Shown piece after piece: positions 17,772-27,199 of a DNA stretch of 64,000 bases (the first letter of the stretch is position 1; the number at the start of each line of letters is the position of its first letter). The position numbers and the translations under genes were made by a program. The stretch spans positions 156,240 through 220,239 of the forward strand of contig NZ_QYBB01000004.1 in NCBI RefSeq assembly GCF_004137685.1. The letters are read 5' to 3'. Below the pieces are notes generated by a model. It saw nothing but the letters and a program-made list of their open reading frames with translations, was not told the origin of the DNA and did no database searches. This stretch comes from Lichenibacterium minor. Lineage in GTDB: Bacteria > Pseudomonadota > Alphaproteobacteria > Rhizobiales > Beijerinckiaceae.

Positions 17772-18794
17772 TCAAGCGAAGCGGTATTCGGAACGCTGCC
17801 GGTAGGTCTGCCCCGGCCGCAGCTCCGCGGACGGGAAGTGCCGGCGGTTCGGGGCGTCGGGGAAGACCTGGCATTCCAACGCGAAGCCGCCGTGGGAATC
17901 GTAGCGGGCGCCGTCCAGGCCCGGCACCGGGCAATGGAGCTTGGCGGCGTCGTAGAACTGAACGCCCGGCTGGTCCGTGTGGAGTTCCAGCGTCAGGCCG
18001 TTCTTGGGCGACCGCACCGTGGCGGCGTGCGCCAGCCCGGTGGACGGATCCGCCTGCGGCGCGATCACGAAATTCATGTCGTAGTTCTGGTCGGCCTCGT
18101 TGCGGATCGGCCGCATGGTCGTGAAGTCGAACGGCGTTCCCGCCACGCTGCGGATCTCGCCGGTCGGGATGAGGTTGGCATCGGTCGGCGTCATGAACGG
18201 GCAGTTCAACATCACCTCGTGGTCGAGCACGTCCGGGCCGCCGTCGAGGTTGAAGTAGGAATGGTGCGCCAGGCTCAGCACCGTCGGCGCGTCCGTGGTG
18301 GCCGTGAGTTCCACGACCAGCGTGCCGGGCTCCGCCAGCGTGTAGGTACAGGTGGCCCGCACGGCGCCGGGAAAGCCTTCGTCGCCATCGGGGGACTCGA
18401 GCACCAGCGCGACCGACGCTTCCTCGACGCGCTCCACGCGCCACGGCACCGCGCCGAAGCCCTTCGGGCCGCCGTGAAGCGTGTTGCCCGCCCGTTCGTT
18501 GGCGGGAAGCGTGTGGACCTGGCCGTCGAGCGTGAACCGCGCCCCCGCGATGCGGTTGGCGAAGCGGCCCGGGATGGCGCCGAAATAGGGCGAGTGGGTC
18601 CGATAGTCCTCGATCGAGTTCAGGCCCAGCACCACGCGCTGGGGCCCGCCCGCCGCGGGCACCACGAGGTCGCGCAGCACGGCGCCCCAGGTGATGACGG
18701 AGGCTGTGGCGCCCGCCGCGTTGCGCAGCGAGATCTCCTGGATCTCGACCCCGTCGGCGTGACCGAACGACCGAACCTGCATGGCTTCCTCCAA
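17772..18794 (-). CDS. galM: Aldose 1-epimerase (galactose mutarotase)
   Basis: 340 residues. Interconverts alpha- and beta-anomers of hexoses. The family motifs are present: GNTLHGGPKGFG with His107, catalytic-acid region HHSYFNLDG with His178, and the catalytic base Glu307 in ALECQVFPDAPN. The start is either the ATG at 18794 or the in-frame ATG four codons later (MQVRSFGHADG); the second is slightly more family-like. Downstream of nusB in the same direction; no galactose genes are nearby. Confidence 0.93.
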   Translation of the reverse strand: MEEAMQVRSFGHADGVEIQEISLRNAAGATASVITWGAVLRDLVVPAAGGPQRVVLGLNSIEDYRTHSPYFGAIPGRFANRIAGARFTLDGQVHTLPANERAGNTLHGGPKGFGAVPWRVERVEEASVALVLESPDGDEGFPGAVRATCTYTLAEPGTLVVELTATTDAPTVLSLAHHSYFNLDGGPDVLDHEVMLNCPFMTPTDANLIPTGEIRSVAGTPFDFTTMRPIRNEADQNYDMNFVIAPQADPSTGLAHAATVRSPKNGLTLELHTDQPGVQFYDAAKLHCPVPGLDGARYDSHGGFALECQVFPDAPNRRHFPSAELRPGQTYRQRSEYRFA

Positions 18795-18832
18795 CGCGCG
18801 TCCTTCGGCGAACGCCGCCGGGCCGGAAGGGT

Positions 18833-19309
18833 TCAGCGCGAACCGCGCGCCGTGCCCATCAGCTCGTCTGGGCGCAGGCGACGGCCGAGGCTGTCCAGCA
18901 CGCCGTTGATCATGCCGACCTCGTCGCCCTCGAAGAAGGCGCCGCCGATGTCGGTGTATTCGGTGATGACGACCCGGGCCGGCACGTCCTTGCGGCTCAG
19001 CATCTCGTAGGCGCCGGCGCGCAGGATGGCGCGGAGCACGGCTTCGACGCGCCGCAGCGGCCAGCCCTCCTGCAGCGAACGGTCGACGAGCACGTCGATC
19101 TCGCCCTGCTCGGCCAGCACGCCTTCGAGGACGTTGCGGAAGAAGGCGTTCTCGGCCTTGTTGTACTGATCGCCCTCGACCTCCTGGCCGATCCAGTGCG
19201 ATTCGAACTCCGCCAGCACGTCGTTGATGCCGCTCTTGGCGACGTCCATCTGGTAGAGCGCCTGCACGGCGGCGAGGCGCGCGGCCGCCCGGCGTTCCTG
19301 GCGGCTCAC
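18833..19309 (-). CDS. nusB: Transcription antitermination factor NusB
   Basis: 158 residues. Binds boxA RNA with S10 (NusE) in rRNA antitermination. [21 protein letters not shown] is the typical N terminus, and [25 protein letters not shown] the conserved C-terminal region. I chose the GTG at 19307-19309: it overlaps the ribH stop by four bases (GTGA) and gives the usual length; an ATG 14 codons upstream is possible. Confidence 0.94.
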   Translation of the reverse strand: MSRQERRAAARLAAVQALYQMDVAKSGINDVLAEFESHWIGQEVEGDQYNKAENAFFRNVLEGVLAEQGEIDVLVDRSLQEGWPLRRVEAVLRAILRAGAYEMLSRKDVPARVVITEYTDIGGAFFEGDEVGMINGVLDSLGRRLRPDELMGTARGSR

Positions 19310-19809
19310 GTCGCGGCTCCCGCGTCGGCGGGTCTGGCCTTCAAGCGCCACAGCGCCAGCATGGCGCGCGCGGCTTCGCCGCCCTTGTCGCCGCGCGACG
19401 GCTCAGCGCGGGCGAGGGCCTGGTCGGCATCCTCGACGGTCAGGATGCCGTTGCCGAGCGGCAGGCGCCGCGCGATCGCCAGGTCCATCAGGCCGCGCGC
19501 GCTCTCGTTCGACACGACCTCGAAGTGGTAGGTTTCACCCCTCATGATGCAGCCGAGCGCGACGGCACCGCCATAGGGCCTGCCGGCCGCCGCGGCACCG
19601 TCGATCGCGATGGCGATCGCGGGCGGCACTTCGAGGGCGCCCGGCATCGTCACAACGTCGTAGGTCGCGCCCGCGGCGTCGAGCGCCGCCTTGGCGCCCG
19701 CCAGCAGCCGGTCGCCGATGTCGTCGTAGAAGCGGCCTTCGACGATGAGGAAGCGGCCGTCGGCCGCGACATGCGGCTCTGCGTCGGTGCGGCGCTGAGG
19801 TTCTGCCAT
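19306..19809 (-). CDS. ribH: 6,7-dimethyl-8-ribityllumazine synthase
   Basis: 167 residues. Condenses 5-amino-6-ribitylaminouracil with dihydroxybutanone phosphate in riboflavin synthesis. Motifs: [28 protein letters not shown] with the catalytic His, and the C-terminal [12 protein letters not shown]. The ATG at 19807-19809 begins [11 protein letters not shown], fitting other alphaproteobacterial RibH. Located between a DinB-like gene and nusB, the latter overlapping it. Confidence 0.95.
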   Translation of the reverse strand: MAEPQRRTDAEPHVAADGRFLIVEGRFYDDIGDRLLAGAKAALDAAGATYDVVTMPGALEVPPAIAIAIDGAAAAGRPYGGAVALGCIMRGETYHFEVVSNESARGLMDLAIARRLPLGNGILTVEDADQALARAEPSRGDKGGEAARAMLALWRLKARPADAGAAT

Positions 19810-19883
19810 GGAGGGGGACTCGTCGGAGAAAGGTCGGCGGGAAGCCGCCGTGAATAGAGGCGCCGGGGGCGCCCGGCAAGCGA

Positions 19884-20405
19884 TCAGGCGATGCGGGTCA
19901 GCCCACCGAAGCCGACCTCGAGATAGAAGGGGGCGAGGTCGAGCGCCGGCGCCGGCGCGCCGAGGCCCGTCAGCACCGCGTGGCATTGCCCGCGGTGGTG
20001 GGTCTGGTGGTTGAACATATGGTCGAGCGCGGGCCCGACCTCGCCGACGTAGCGGCCGGGCAGGGTCAGCGGCCGGTACGTGAAGCTCGACCGCAGCGCC
20101 GCCTCGTCGAGCCCGTCGACGAAACCGATGATGCGGGTGTCTTCCGCGCCGCGGGCGGACCGGAGGGCGTCGAAGTCGTCGTGCAGGATCGAGTCGAGCC
20201 GCAGCGCCGGCGCGGAGCCTCCGGACAGGCGCTCCATCCAGATCATGTCCGACACGAGGATGTGGTTCAGCGTGCCGACGAGGCTGTGGAAGGCGACGCC
20301 GCGGTCGGCCCGGCGGTCCGCGTCCGGCAGCGCTTCCACGGCGTCGTAGAGTTTGTGGTTGGCCCAGGCGTTGTAGCGCGCCAGGACCGAAAGGCGGTCG
20401 CTCAC
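19884..20405 (-). CDS. DinB-family putative metalloenzyme
   Basis: 173 residues, helical. [20 protein letters not shown] at the start, [19 protein letters not shown] in the middle and [18 protein letters not shown] near the C terminus are the three motifs of the DinB/YfiT four-helix bundle, with the three His that would bind a metal. Many DinB proteins are thiol-dependent transferases; the substrate here is unknown. The GTG start overlaps the ribE stop by 4 bases, so it is translated with riboflavin synthase, in the region where ribD or nrdR would often lie. Confidence 0.85.
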   Translation of the reverse strand: MSDRLSVLARYNAWANHKLYDAVEALPDADRRADRGVAFHSLVGTLNHILVSDMIWMERLSGGSAPALRLDSILHDDFDALRSARGAEDTRIIGFVDGLDEAALRSSFTYRPLTLPGRYVGEVGPALDHMFNHQTHHRGQCHAVLTGLGAPAPALDLAPFYLEVGFGGLTRIA

Positions 20406-21049
20406 AGGACGAGGCCCTCGTCGGCGCCGGCGTCGACGGCCGCCGCCCTCGGGAACTCGGCCAAGCGCGCCGCGTAGCGCGCCATCGTGTCGATCTCGAG
20501 GTTCAGCGCGTCGCCTTCGCGCACCTCGCCCCAGGTCGTCACCGCCAAGGTGTGGGGGATCAGCAGCACGGAGAAGGACCGGCCCTCGACCGTGTTCACC
20601 GTGAGCGACGTGCCGTCGAGCGCCACGGAGCCCTTTTCGGCGATGAAGCGGGCGAGGCGCTCGGGTGCCGCGATGTCGAAGCGCGTGGTTTCGCCGATGC
20701 GCGTGACGCGGGTCACGCGCGCCATGCCGTCCACGTGGCCGGACACGAGGTGCCCGCCGAGCTCGTCGCCGAGCTTCAAGGAGCGTTCGAGGTTGATGCG
20801 CTTGCCGGGCCCCCATGAGCCCAGCGTGGTCCGCTCCAGGGTTTCGGCCCCGGCGTCGATGTCGAACCATGTCCGCCCCTCCGCCGTGCCGGTCGCCACC
20901 GCGGTGAGGCAGGGGCCGGAGCACGCGATGGAGGCGCCGAGCGCGATGCCGGCCACGGGGTAGGAGCAGGCGATGCGCAGGCGCCGCACGCTTCCGCGCT
21001 CCTCGCCGGACACCACCTCGCCGACGTCGCTGATCAGGCCCGTGAACAT
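20402..21049 (-). CDS. ribE: Riboflavin synthase, alpha subunit
   Basis: 215 residues. Dismutates two 6,7-dimethyl-8-ribityllumazines to riboflavin. Begins [12 protein letters not shown], the family signature, and has two homologous lumazine-binding halves (about 1-97 and 98-195), with [14 protein letters not shown] in the first-to-second transition and the SLTVNTV motif in the second. It is 10 bases downstream of glyA. Confidence 0.96.
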   Translation of the reverse strand: MFTGLISDVGEVVSGEERGSVRRLRIACSYPVAGIALGASIACSGPCLTAVATGTAEGRTWFDIDAGAETLERTTLGSWGPGKRINLERSLKLGDELGGHLVSGHVDGMARVTRVTRIGETTRFDIAAPERLARFIAEKGSVALDGTSLTVNTVEGRSFSVLLIPHTLAVTTWGEVREGDALNLEIDTMARYAARLAEFPRAAAVDAGADEGLVL

Positions 21050-21059
21050 GTGCGCCGCC

Positions 21060-22376
21060 TCAGTAGATGGGGAAGCGGGCCACCATGGCCTTCACCTCGT
21101 CGCGCACGGCGCTTTCCGCCTCGGCGTTGCCGGCTTCCCCGGCGTCGGCCAAGCCGTCGAGCGTGCGGGCGATCAGCCGCCCCACCGCCTCGAACTCGGA
21201 CGTTCCGAAGCCGCGCGACGTCGCGGCCGGGGTCCCCACGCGGATGCCCGACGTGACGAACGGCTTCTCGGGGTCGAACGGGATCCCGTTCTTGTTGCAG
21301 GTGATGTGGGCGCGGCCGAGCGCGGCTTCGGCGGCCTTGCCGGTGAGGCGCTTGGGCCGGAGGTCGACCAGCATGAGGTGGTTGTCGGTGCCGCCCGACA
21401 CGATGTCGAAGCCGTTCGCGCGCAGGCTGTCGGACAGCGCCCGGGCGTTGGCGACGACCTGGTGGGCATAGTCCTTGAAGGCGGGCTGCAGCGCCTCGTG
21501 GAAGGCGACGGCCTTGCCGGCGATGACGTGCATCAGCGGGCCGCCCTGCAGGCCGGGGAAGATGGCCGAGTTCAGCTTCTTCGCCAAAGCCTCGTCGTCG
21601 GTCAGGATGATGCCGCCGCGGGGGCCGCGCAGCGTCTTGTGGGTCGTGGAGGTGACCACATGGGCGTGGGGGAAGGGCGACGGATGCGCGCCGCCGGCGA
21701 CGAGGCCCGAGAAATGCGCCATGTCGACCATGAAGATCGCGCCGACCTTGTCGGCGATGGCGCGGAACCGCTCGTAATCCCAATGGCGCGAATAGGCTGA
21801 GCCGCCCGCGATGATGACCTTCGGGCGCACCGCATCGGCCTTGCGTTCGACGGCATCCATGTCGATGAGGTGGGTTTCGGGGTCGACGCCGTAGGGCTCG
21901 ACCTTGAACCACCGGCCCGACATGTTCACCGGCGCGCCGTGGGTGAGGTGGCCGCCGGCCGCGAGGTCGAGGCCCATGAAGGTGTCGCCGGGCTGCATCA
22001 CGGCCAGGAACACCGCCTGGTTGGCCTGGGACCCGGAGTTCGGCTGGACGTTGGCGAAGCGGCAGCCGAACAGCTCGGTGGCGCGGCGGATGGCGAGGTC
22101 CTCGGCGATATCGACGAACTGGCAGCCGCCGTAATAGCGCTTGCCCGGATAGCCTTCCGCATACTTGTTCGTCATCACCGAACCCTGGGCTTCCAGGACG
22201 GCGCGCGACACGATGTTCTCGGAAGCGATCAGCTCGATCTCGTCGCGCTGGCGGCCGAGTTCGAGCTCGACCGCGCGGGCGATCTCGGGGTCCGCTTCGG
22301 TCAGGCTGGCGCCGAAGAAGCTGTTGGACAGGGCCGGGTTCGAGCGGGTGGCGTTGAAGGTCGGGACGGCGCTCAT
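21060..22376 (-). CDS. glyA: Serine hydroxymethyltransferase
   Basis: 438 residues. Interconverts serine and glycine with tetrahydrofolate, supplying one-carbon units. Lys247 in [14 protein letters not shown] binds pyridoxal phosphate; IASENIVS (50-57) and the [15 protein letters not shown] segment are also conserved. First gene of the minus-strand set glyA-ribE-dinB-ribH-nusB. In many relatives nrdR and ribD follow glyA; they are not here. Confidence 0.97.
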   Translation of the reverse strand: MSAVPTFNATRSNPALSNSFFGASLTEADPEIARAVELELGRQRDEIELIASENIVSRAVLEAQGSVMTNKYAEGYPGKRYYGGCQFVDIAEDLAIRRATELFGCRFANVQPNSGSQANQAVFLAVMQPGDTFMGLDLAAGGHLTHGAPVNMSGRWFKVEPYGVDPETHLIDMDAVERKADAVRPKVIIAGGSAYSRHWDYERFRAIADKVGAIFMVDMAHFSGLVAGGAHPSPFPHAHVVTSTTHKTLRGPRGGIILTDDEALAKKLNSAIFPGLQGGPLMHVIAGKAVAFHEALQPAFKDYAHQVVANARALSDSLRANGFDIVSGGTDNHLMLVDLRPKRLTGKAAEAALGRAHITCNKNGIPFDPEKPFVTSGIRVGTPAATSRGFGTSEFEAVGRLIARTLDGLADAGEAGNAEAESAVRDEVKAMVARFPIY

Positions 22377-22498
22377 GGGGCTCTCGATCGGGGCGGCGGC
22401 CCTGGATCGGCCGCGAGGGGGAGGACGGAGTGCTGTCGTCTCCGATCCATGTCGGGGCCGTGATAGCGCGTCGCCACCCCCGCGTCACGGTGCGACGC

Positions 22499-22530
22499 AA
22501 AAAAGGCGTCCCCGGCGGGGACGCCTTTTT
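22499..22530. terminator. Bidirectional intrinsic terminator
   Basis: AAAAGGCGTCCCC-GGC-GGGGACGCCTTTTT: a GC-rich stem (GGCGTCCCC with GGGGACGCC) flanked by A's and T's. It ends transcription from the L,D-transpeptidase gene (minus strand, stop 51 bases away), before the glyA start region. This is the only textbook T-tract terminator I found in the window. Confidence 0.9.
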
Positions 22531-22580
22531 CTACCGGCCTCGCCGTCGCGGGAAGGCCGGCGCAGGTCCGTCGTCGGGAC

Positions 22581-23912
22581 TCAGTCCTGTTGGAGCGCGG
22601 GCTCCACGGCGGAATTGTCGTCGCCCTGGTCCGCCGCCGACGCGACCGTGCCCGGCGCGCCGAGCCCGTCGCGGTTGTAGATGTCGTCGCGGAACTGCAC
22701 GACGCCGTCCGGCGTCGCCCAGGCGGTGATGTACACCCAGTAGACCGGGATGTTGGCGGCCAGCTTCACGTCGATGCGCTCGCCCGAGCGGATGGCGGCG
22801 TCGATCTTGTCGCGATCCCAGCCGGGGTTGTCCTTGAGGAGCCAAGCCACGTAGTCGCGCACGTTCTGCACGCGGATGCAGCCCGACGACACGAAGCGGA
22901 AGTCGTCGCCGAACACGCCCTTCGTGGGCGTGTCGTGCATGTAAACGCCGTAGGGGTTGCCGATGTTGATCCGCACCACGCCGAGCGAATTGTTGATGCC
23001 CGGGTCTTCGCGGTACTTGTAGTTCGTCGCGTCCATCGAGTGCCAGTTGATCGAGCTCGACGCGACCTCCTGGTTGTCCTTGTTGAAGATGCGGATGTGG
23101 TTGTCGGTCAGGTAGTTCGAGTCGGCCTGCATCTTGGGGATCAGGTCCTTGCGGATGATCGAGGCCGGCACCGTCCAATAGGGGTTGAAGTTGATGTCGG
23201 TCGCCTTGGTCTGCATGACGGGCGACTGACGGTCGACCTTGCCGACGCCGGCGACGTGGTGGCTGAACACCACGCCGTTCTCGACCGTTTCCACCGAAGC
23301 GGCGGGGATGTTGGCCATGACGAAACGCTGGCCGAGGTCGCCCGAGAAGGAGCGCAGGCGGATGAGGTTGGTTTCGAGCTGCTTCAGCCGGAGGTCGGCC
23401 GGGATGTTCAGCGCCGTCACGGTTTCGCGCGACACGATGCCGGTCTGGCCGAGGCCGTGGCGGGCCTGGAAGCGCTTCACCGCCGCCTCGACATAGGCGT
23501 CGAAGACGGGCGACATGCCGGCGGCCGCTTCGAGGTCTCCCGTGACCTGGAGGCGGTGGCGCAGCGCCGCCACGGCCTGGCCCTTGGAGCCGACGTGGAG
23601 GTTCGCGACGTTGGGCACGGAGCCCCATCCGCCCTGGGCCACGATGGCCTGGTACTGCGTGACGGCCGCCTCCGTGGCGGCCACGGTGGCGGGCGACAGG
23701 GTGGGGGTCGATTCCTTCTTCACCTGCTGGCGCGCGTCCGAGTCGTAGCGCTGCGCCCATTCGGCCTGGCCGCTGCCCGCGCCCTCGTCGTCCTGCGCCA
23801 CGGCGGTGCCGGCGAAGCCGGCCAGGGCGGCGGTGGACAGCATCAGGGCCGCCACCCGGCCCGCGATGGCCTTGGACGCGCGGAAGCCTCGATCGTCGTT
23901 GCTCAACAGCAT
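22581..23912 (-). CDS. L,D-transpeptidase with peptidoglycan-binding domain (YcbB type)
   Basis: 443 residues. Signal peptide about 1-40 (ending GTAVAQ). A helical peptidoglycan-binding domain (about 105-170, AVKRFQARHGLGQTG) is followed by the YkuD catalytic domain, with His326 in MHDTPTKGVF and nucleophile Cys345 in VSSGCIRV. Such enzymes form 3-3 cross-links in peptidoglycan or anchor proteins to it. The size and domain order fit the LdtD/YcbB group. Followed by a strong terminator, so probably a single-gene unit. Confidence 0.93.
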   Translation of the reverse strand: MLLSNDDRGFRASKAIAGRVAALMLSTAALAGFAGTAVAQDDEGAGSGQAEWAQRYDSDARQQVKKESTPTLSPATVAATEAAVTQYQAIVAQGGWGSVPNVANLHVGSKGQAVAALRHRLQVTGDLEAAAGMSPVFDAYVEAAVKRFQARHGLGQTGIVSRETVTALNIPADLRLKQLETNLIRLRSFSGDLGQRFVMANIPAASVETVENGVVFSHHVAGVGKVDRQSPVMQTKATDINFNPYWTVPASIIRKDLIPKMQADSNYLTDNHIRIFNKDNQEVASSSINWHSMDATNYKYREDPGINNSLGVVRINIGNPYGVYMHDTPTKGVFGDDFRFVSSGCIRVQNVRDYVAWLLKDNPGWDRDKIDAAIRSGERIDVKLAANIPVYWVYITAWATPDGVVQFRDDIYNRDGLGAPGTVASAADQGDDNSAVEPALQQD

Positions 23913-24234
23913 GCTCCAAACCCTCGGGGTCGCGCGGGGATGACGGGTCGCAGGCCCCTGCCCCGCCGTGTCGATCGGTCCCGGTCGAGCCCTCGAACCG
24001 ACGGCCGATCGACCTTTTCGACCCGCAAAACGCCGTTTCAGTTCGACCTTTTTAAGGCGTCGCCCTGGTCCGAAGCTTTCGCGGCGCTCATTCGACTTGC
24101 GACGGTTGATAAGCAGTTAAGACGTGACATTTGCGCCACGTTTGACGCCTAACCGGCTTTCATCGGGCGCCGTGCCATGGTCAACCCCGGCGCGCGGGAT
24201 GCGGACGGGCGCGCGGGCGGTGCGGCGGAGAAGG
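23913..24234. other. Divergent intergenic region, L,D-transpeptidase / AsmA-like gene
   Basis: 322 bases, less GC-rich around 24050-24130 than its surroundings, as promoters here tend to be. An inverted repeat ACGTG (24122-24126) / CACGT (24137-24141) with a 10-base centre might be an operator. I saw no promoter match good enough to call and no coding potential. Confidence 0.35.
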
Positions 24235-26007
24235 ATGTCGAGACTCGTCAAGCTGATGGCGGTGGCCCTGGTGGTCGGCGGCTTCGCCGCCGCGGCGGCG
24301 CCGTGGCGCATCGCGCGCGCCACGGTGTCGGGCGCCTTCAGCGGAGGCCTCGCCAGCGATGCCGGGGCGAAGGCCGTCGTGGCCGGGCCGGTCACCTTCA
24401 AGCTGCTGCCCCGCCCCCGCCTGCAGGCGGCCCAGGTTTCGGTTTCCGCCGAGGACGGCGCCGTCCTGCTCGACGCGCCGCTGCTCAAGGCCGACCTCGA
24501 CATCCCGGCGCTCCTGCGCGGCGCGTGGCGGATCAGCGCCGCAACCCTGGTCGAGCCGACCCTCACGGTCGACCTCGACCGTTTGGCGGCCCGCGCGCCG
24601 GGCGGCCCCGCCGCGGGGCGCGGCGCGCCGGTGATGCTGCGCCTGCGCTCGGGGCTGCTGAGGACGCGCTCGGCGACCGGGTTCGCCGACCTGGTCGCCA
24701 CGGGGATCGACGCGTCCGCGACCTGGTCGGGCGACGGCGGAAACCTCGTCCTGTCCGGCACCGCCACGCTCCGCGGCACCACGGCGCATTTCGCGGGCGC
24801 GTTGCAGAGCCCGGCACAGAGCCTGACGCCCGCGGGGTCGTCGGCGTCGCTCCAGGTGGCTTCGCCCTTGTTCGAGTTTTCCGCCGACGGCGTGCTGTCG
24901 GGCGGCACGCAGGAACAGTTCACGGGCCGGGCGTCGCTGGCCACGGCGTCGCTGCCCAAGCTCATGCGCACCCTCGACGGCTTCCCGGTGTCGCTCGCGT
25001 CGAAGCGCGCCCAGATCAGCGGCGACCTGGTGGCGAAGCCGCACGACCTGTCGCTGTCGAACGCGCAGCTGCGGCTCGACCGAGCGCGCTTCGAAGGAAC
25101 GCTGGCGTGGCGCCGCGACGCCGGACGCGGGCTCGTCGCCGGCACGCTCGCGACCGACCTCCTCGACCTCGACGCGCTGGCGGGCGACAGCCTCGACGCC
25201 CCCAAGGTGGGCGACCTGTACGGCGCGCCCCTCACGGCTTCGCCCTTCGGCACCGACCTCGACATGCGCGTGTCCGCCACGGTGGCCCGGTTCGGCCGCG
25301 TCACCCTGGAAGACGCCGCCCTGGCGGCGCTGGTGCGGGGAAACCGCCTGGAACTGACGCTGGACGAGGCCGCCGCCTACGGGGGCACCGTGAAGGCGCG
25401 CGCGGTCGCGACGCTCGGCGCCGATGGCATCGACGCGCATGCGGACCTGTCGTCGAAGCACCTCGACCTCGGCCTGCTGTCCGAGGGGCTGAGCGGCCAC
25501 GAGCGCGTCGGCGGCGCCATGACGGCACATGCGGCGCTCGACGGGCGGGGCGACAGCCTGCGCGACGTGGTCGCCGACCTGAAGGGCGACGGGCAGATCG
25601 GCGTCGAGGGCGGCCGCCTCGCCGGGCTGGCGCTCGCCCAGGCGCTGCGGCGGCTCGGGCGCCGGGTGCCGCTCGACGCCGACCGCCGCGGCACGCCGAC
25701 CACCTTCGACCGCGCGCATTGGGACGTGTCGATCCGCGACGGCGTGGTCCGCATCCCGGACGGGAAGCTGACCGCCCCCGGCGTCAGCCTGTCCTTCGGC
25801 GCCGAAACCGGCCTGCCCGACGGGCGCGTCGACGTGCACGCCGTGGCGGCGCAGACGGACGCGTCCGGCGCCCCCCTGCGCGACGGGCAGACCATGCCCT
25901 TCGACATGCGCGGGTTCTGGGCCGGCCCCCTGACGCTGGTGGGCCGGGGTGCCGGCGGGCCCGCGGTGGCGCTTCCGCTGGTCGACGGCCTCGCGGCCGG
26001 GCGATGA
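24235..26007 (+). CDS. AsmA-family envelope protein
   Basis: 590 residues. One N-terminal membrane helix (about 4-24, LVKLMAVALVVGGFAAAAA) anchors a large periplasmic region of repeated beta strands. AsmA features are the N-terminal KLLPRPRLQAAQVSVSAEDG and the C-terminal domain with LKGDGQIGVEGGRLAGLALAQAL. AsmA-like proteins are thought to bridge the envelope and move or regulate phospholipids. I chose the ATG at 24235 (GGAG site, next to the helix); 37 further in-frame residues upstream are Arg-rich. Its stop overlaps mobA by 4 bases. Confidence 0.85.
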   Translation: MSRLVKLMAVALVVGGFAAAAAPWRIARATVSGAFSGGLASDAGAKAVVAGPVTFKLLPRPRLQAAQVSVSAEDGAVLLDAPLLKADLDIPALLRGAWRISAATLVEPTLTVDLDRLAARAPGGPAAGRGAPVMLRLRSGLLRTRSATGFADLVATGIDASATWSGDGGNLVLSGTATLRGTTAHFAGALQSPAQSLTPAGSSASLQVASPLFEFSADGVLSGGTQEQFTGRASLATASLPKLMRTLDGFPVSLASKRAQISGDLVAKPHDLSLSNAQLRLDRARFEGTLAWRRDAGRGLVAGTLATDLLDLDALAGDSLDAPKVGDLYGAPLTASPFGTDLDMRVSATVARFGRVTLEDAALAALVRGNRLELTLDEAAAYGGTVKARAVATLGADGIDAHADLSSKHLDLGLLSEGLSGHERVGGAMTAHAALDGRGDSLRDVVADLKGDGQIGVEGGRLAGLALAQALRRLGRRVPLDADRRGTPTTFDRAHWDVSIRDGVVRIPDGKLTAPGVSLSFGAETGLPDGRVDVHAVAAQTDASGAPLRDGQTMPFDMRGFWAGPLTLVGRGAGGPAVALPLVDGLAAGR

Positions 26008-26618
26008 CCCGCATCCCCGGCATCGTCCTCGCCGGCGGCGCGTCGCGCCGCATGGGGCGCGACAAGGCGCTGGTCCCGCTCGGCGGCCGCCCCCTGGTCG
26101 CCTGGACGGTCGAGCGACTGGCCCCGCAATGCGGCGCGCTGGCGATCAGCCGCCACGACGGGCGCCTCGACGGCATCGACCTCGGCCTGCCGCTGCTCGG
26201 CGACGGGGAGCCGGGCCGGGCGGGGCCGCTCGCGGGCGTTCTGGCCGGCCTCGACTGGGCGGCGGCCGTGGACCCCGACGCGACCCACGCCGTGACGGTG
26301 GCGGTCGACTCGCCCTTCCTGCCGTCCGACTTCGTGGCGCGGCTCGCCGCGGCGCGCAAGGCCGCCGCCGGCGAAGCGGCCGTCGCGTCGTCGTGCGGGC
26401 GCCGGCATCCCGTGGCGGCGCTGTGGCCCGTCGCGGCCCGCCACGCGCTTCGGGCGGCGCTGCTCGGCGAAGGCCTGCGCCGCGTCGGCCTGTTCCTGGA
26501 CCGCTTCCGCCCCGTGGCGGTCGACTGGCCCTCAGCCCCGTTCGACCCCTTTCTGAACCTCAATGCGCCCGCCGACCTGGCGGCGGCGGAAGCGGTCCGT
26601 GCTACGACGGTGCCGTGA
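26004..26618 (+). CDS. mobA: Molybdenum cofactor guanylyltransferase MobA
   Basis: 204 residues. GIVLAGGASRRMGRDKALV (6-24) is the nucleotidyltransferase signature of MobA, and GPLAGVLAGLDWA is also typical. MobA attaches GMP to molybdopterin to make the MGD form used by DMSO-reductase-family enzymes. The Mo hydroxylase at 52-56 kb belongs to the other family, which uses Mo-molybdopterin or the cytosine form, so MobA should serve different enzymes. Starts inside the AsmA-like stop (ATGA), an unusual pairing. Confidence 0.9.
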   Translation: MTRIPGIVLAGGASRRMGRDKALVPLGGRPLVAWTVERLAPQCGALAISRHDGRLDGIDLGLPLLGDGEPGRAGPLAGVLAGLDWAAAVDPDATHAVTVAVDSPFLPSDFVARLAAARKAAAGEAAVASSCGRRHPVAALWPVAARHALRAALLGEGLRRVGLFLDRFRPVAVDWPSAPFDPFLNLNAPADLAAAEAVRATTVP

Positions 26619-26636
26619 TCGAAGGAGAGCCGGACC

Positions 26637-27062
26637 GTGCAAGTCGCCGACGTGATGACGCGTGACGTGGAATTCGTGGATGCCGCGACGACGGTCGCCG
26701 AGGCCGCCATGGCGATGGGCGACCTCGGCGTCGGCGCCCTGCCGGTCGGCACGGCCGACGACCTCCAGGGTATCCTGACCGACCGCGACATCCTGTTCCG
26801 CGTCGTCGCCAAGGGGCTCAGCAACAAGACCGTGACGGTCGGCGAGGTGATGACCACGACGATCTTCTCCTGCCGTCAGGAAGACTCCATCACCACGGCA
26901 TTGAACCTGATGGGCGCCCGCAACCTGCGGCGCCTGCCCGTGCTCGACCTCAATGGCCGCACGATCGGGCTCGTGACGCTGTCCGACCTGTCGCGCCGCA
27001 TGCTGCTCGACAGCGGGGTGGTGCAGCGCGCCGTGGCGGAAATGTCGGGCGCACCGGGGTGA
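26637..27062 (+). CDS. CBS-domain protein (tandem CBS pair)
   Basis: 141 residues from a GTG start after a GAAGGAGAG ribosome site. Two CBS motifs: MTRDVEFVDAATTVAEAAMAM with VGTADDLQGILTDRDI, and MTTTIFSCRQEDSITTALNLM with VLDLNGRTIGLVTLSDL. CBS pairs bind adenine nucleotides and usually regulate a partner protein. There is no effector domain, so it is a stand-alone regulator or stress-type protein. 18 bases downstream of mobA; partner unknown. Confidence 0.9.
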   Translation: MQVADVMTRDVEFVDAATTVAEAAMAMGDLGVGALPVGTADDLQGILTDRDILFRVVAKGLSNKTVTVGEVMTTTIFSCRQEDSITTALNLMGARNLRRLPVLDLNGRTIGLVTLSDLSRRMLLDSGVVQRAVAEMSGAPG

Positions 27063-27199
27063 GGTTTCGTCCGGGCGCCGCCTGAACCCTCGCCGGCGAG
27101 CCCGCCCGGTCGGGGCGCCCCTGCGATCGGGTCGACGCCGACCGCCATGCCCGGCTTCCGTCCCCGGTCCTTTCGGACCCTCCACCCTTGGGTCCTTGC

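Noticed and set aside
27063..27199. Lantibiotic-type precursor peptide next to the LanC-like gene
   Set aside because: The 137 bases before and 31 bases after the gene encode no short Ser/Thr/Cys-rich peptide with a ribosome site.
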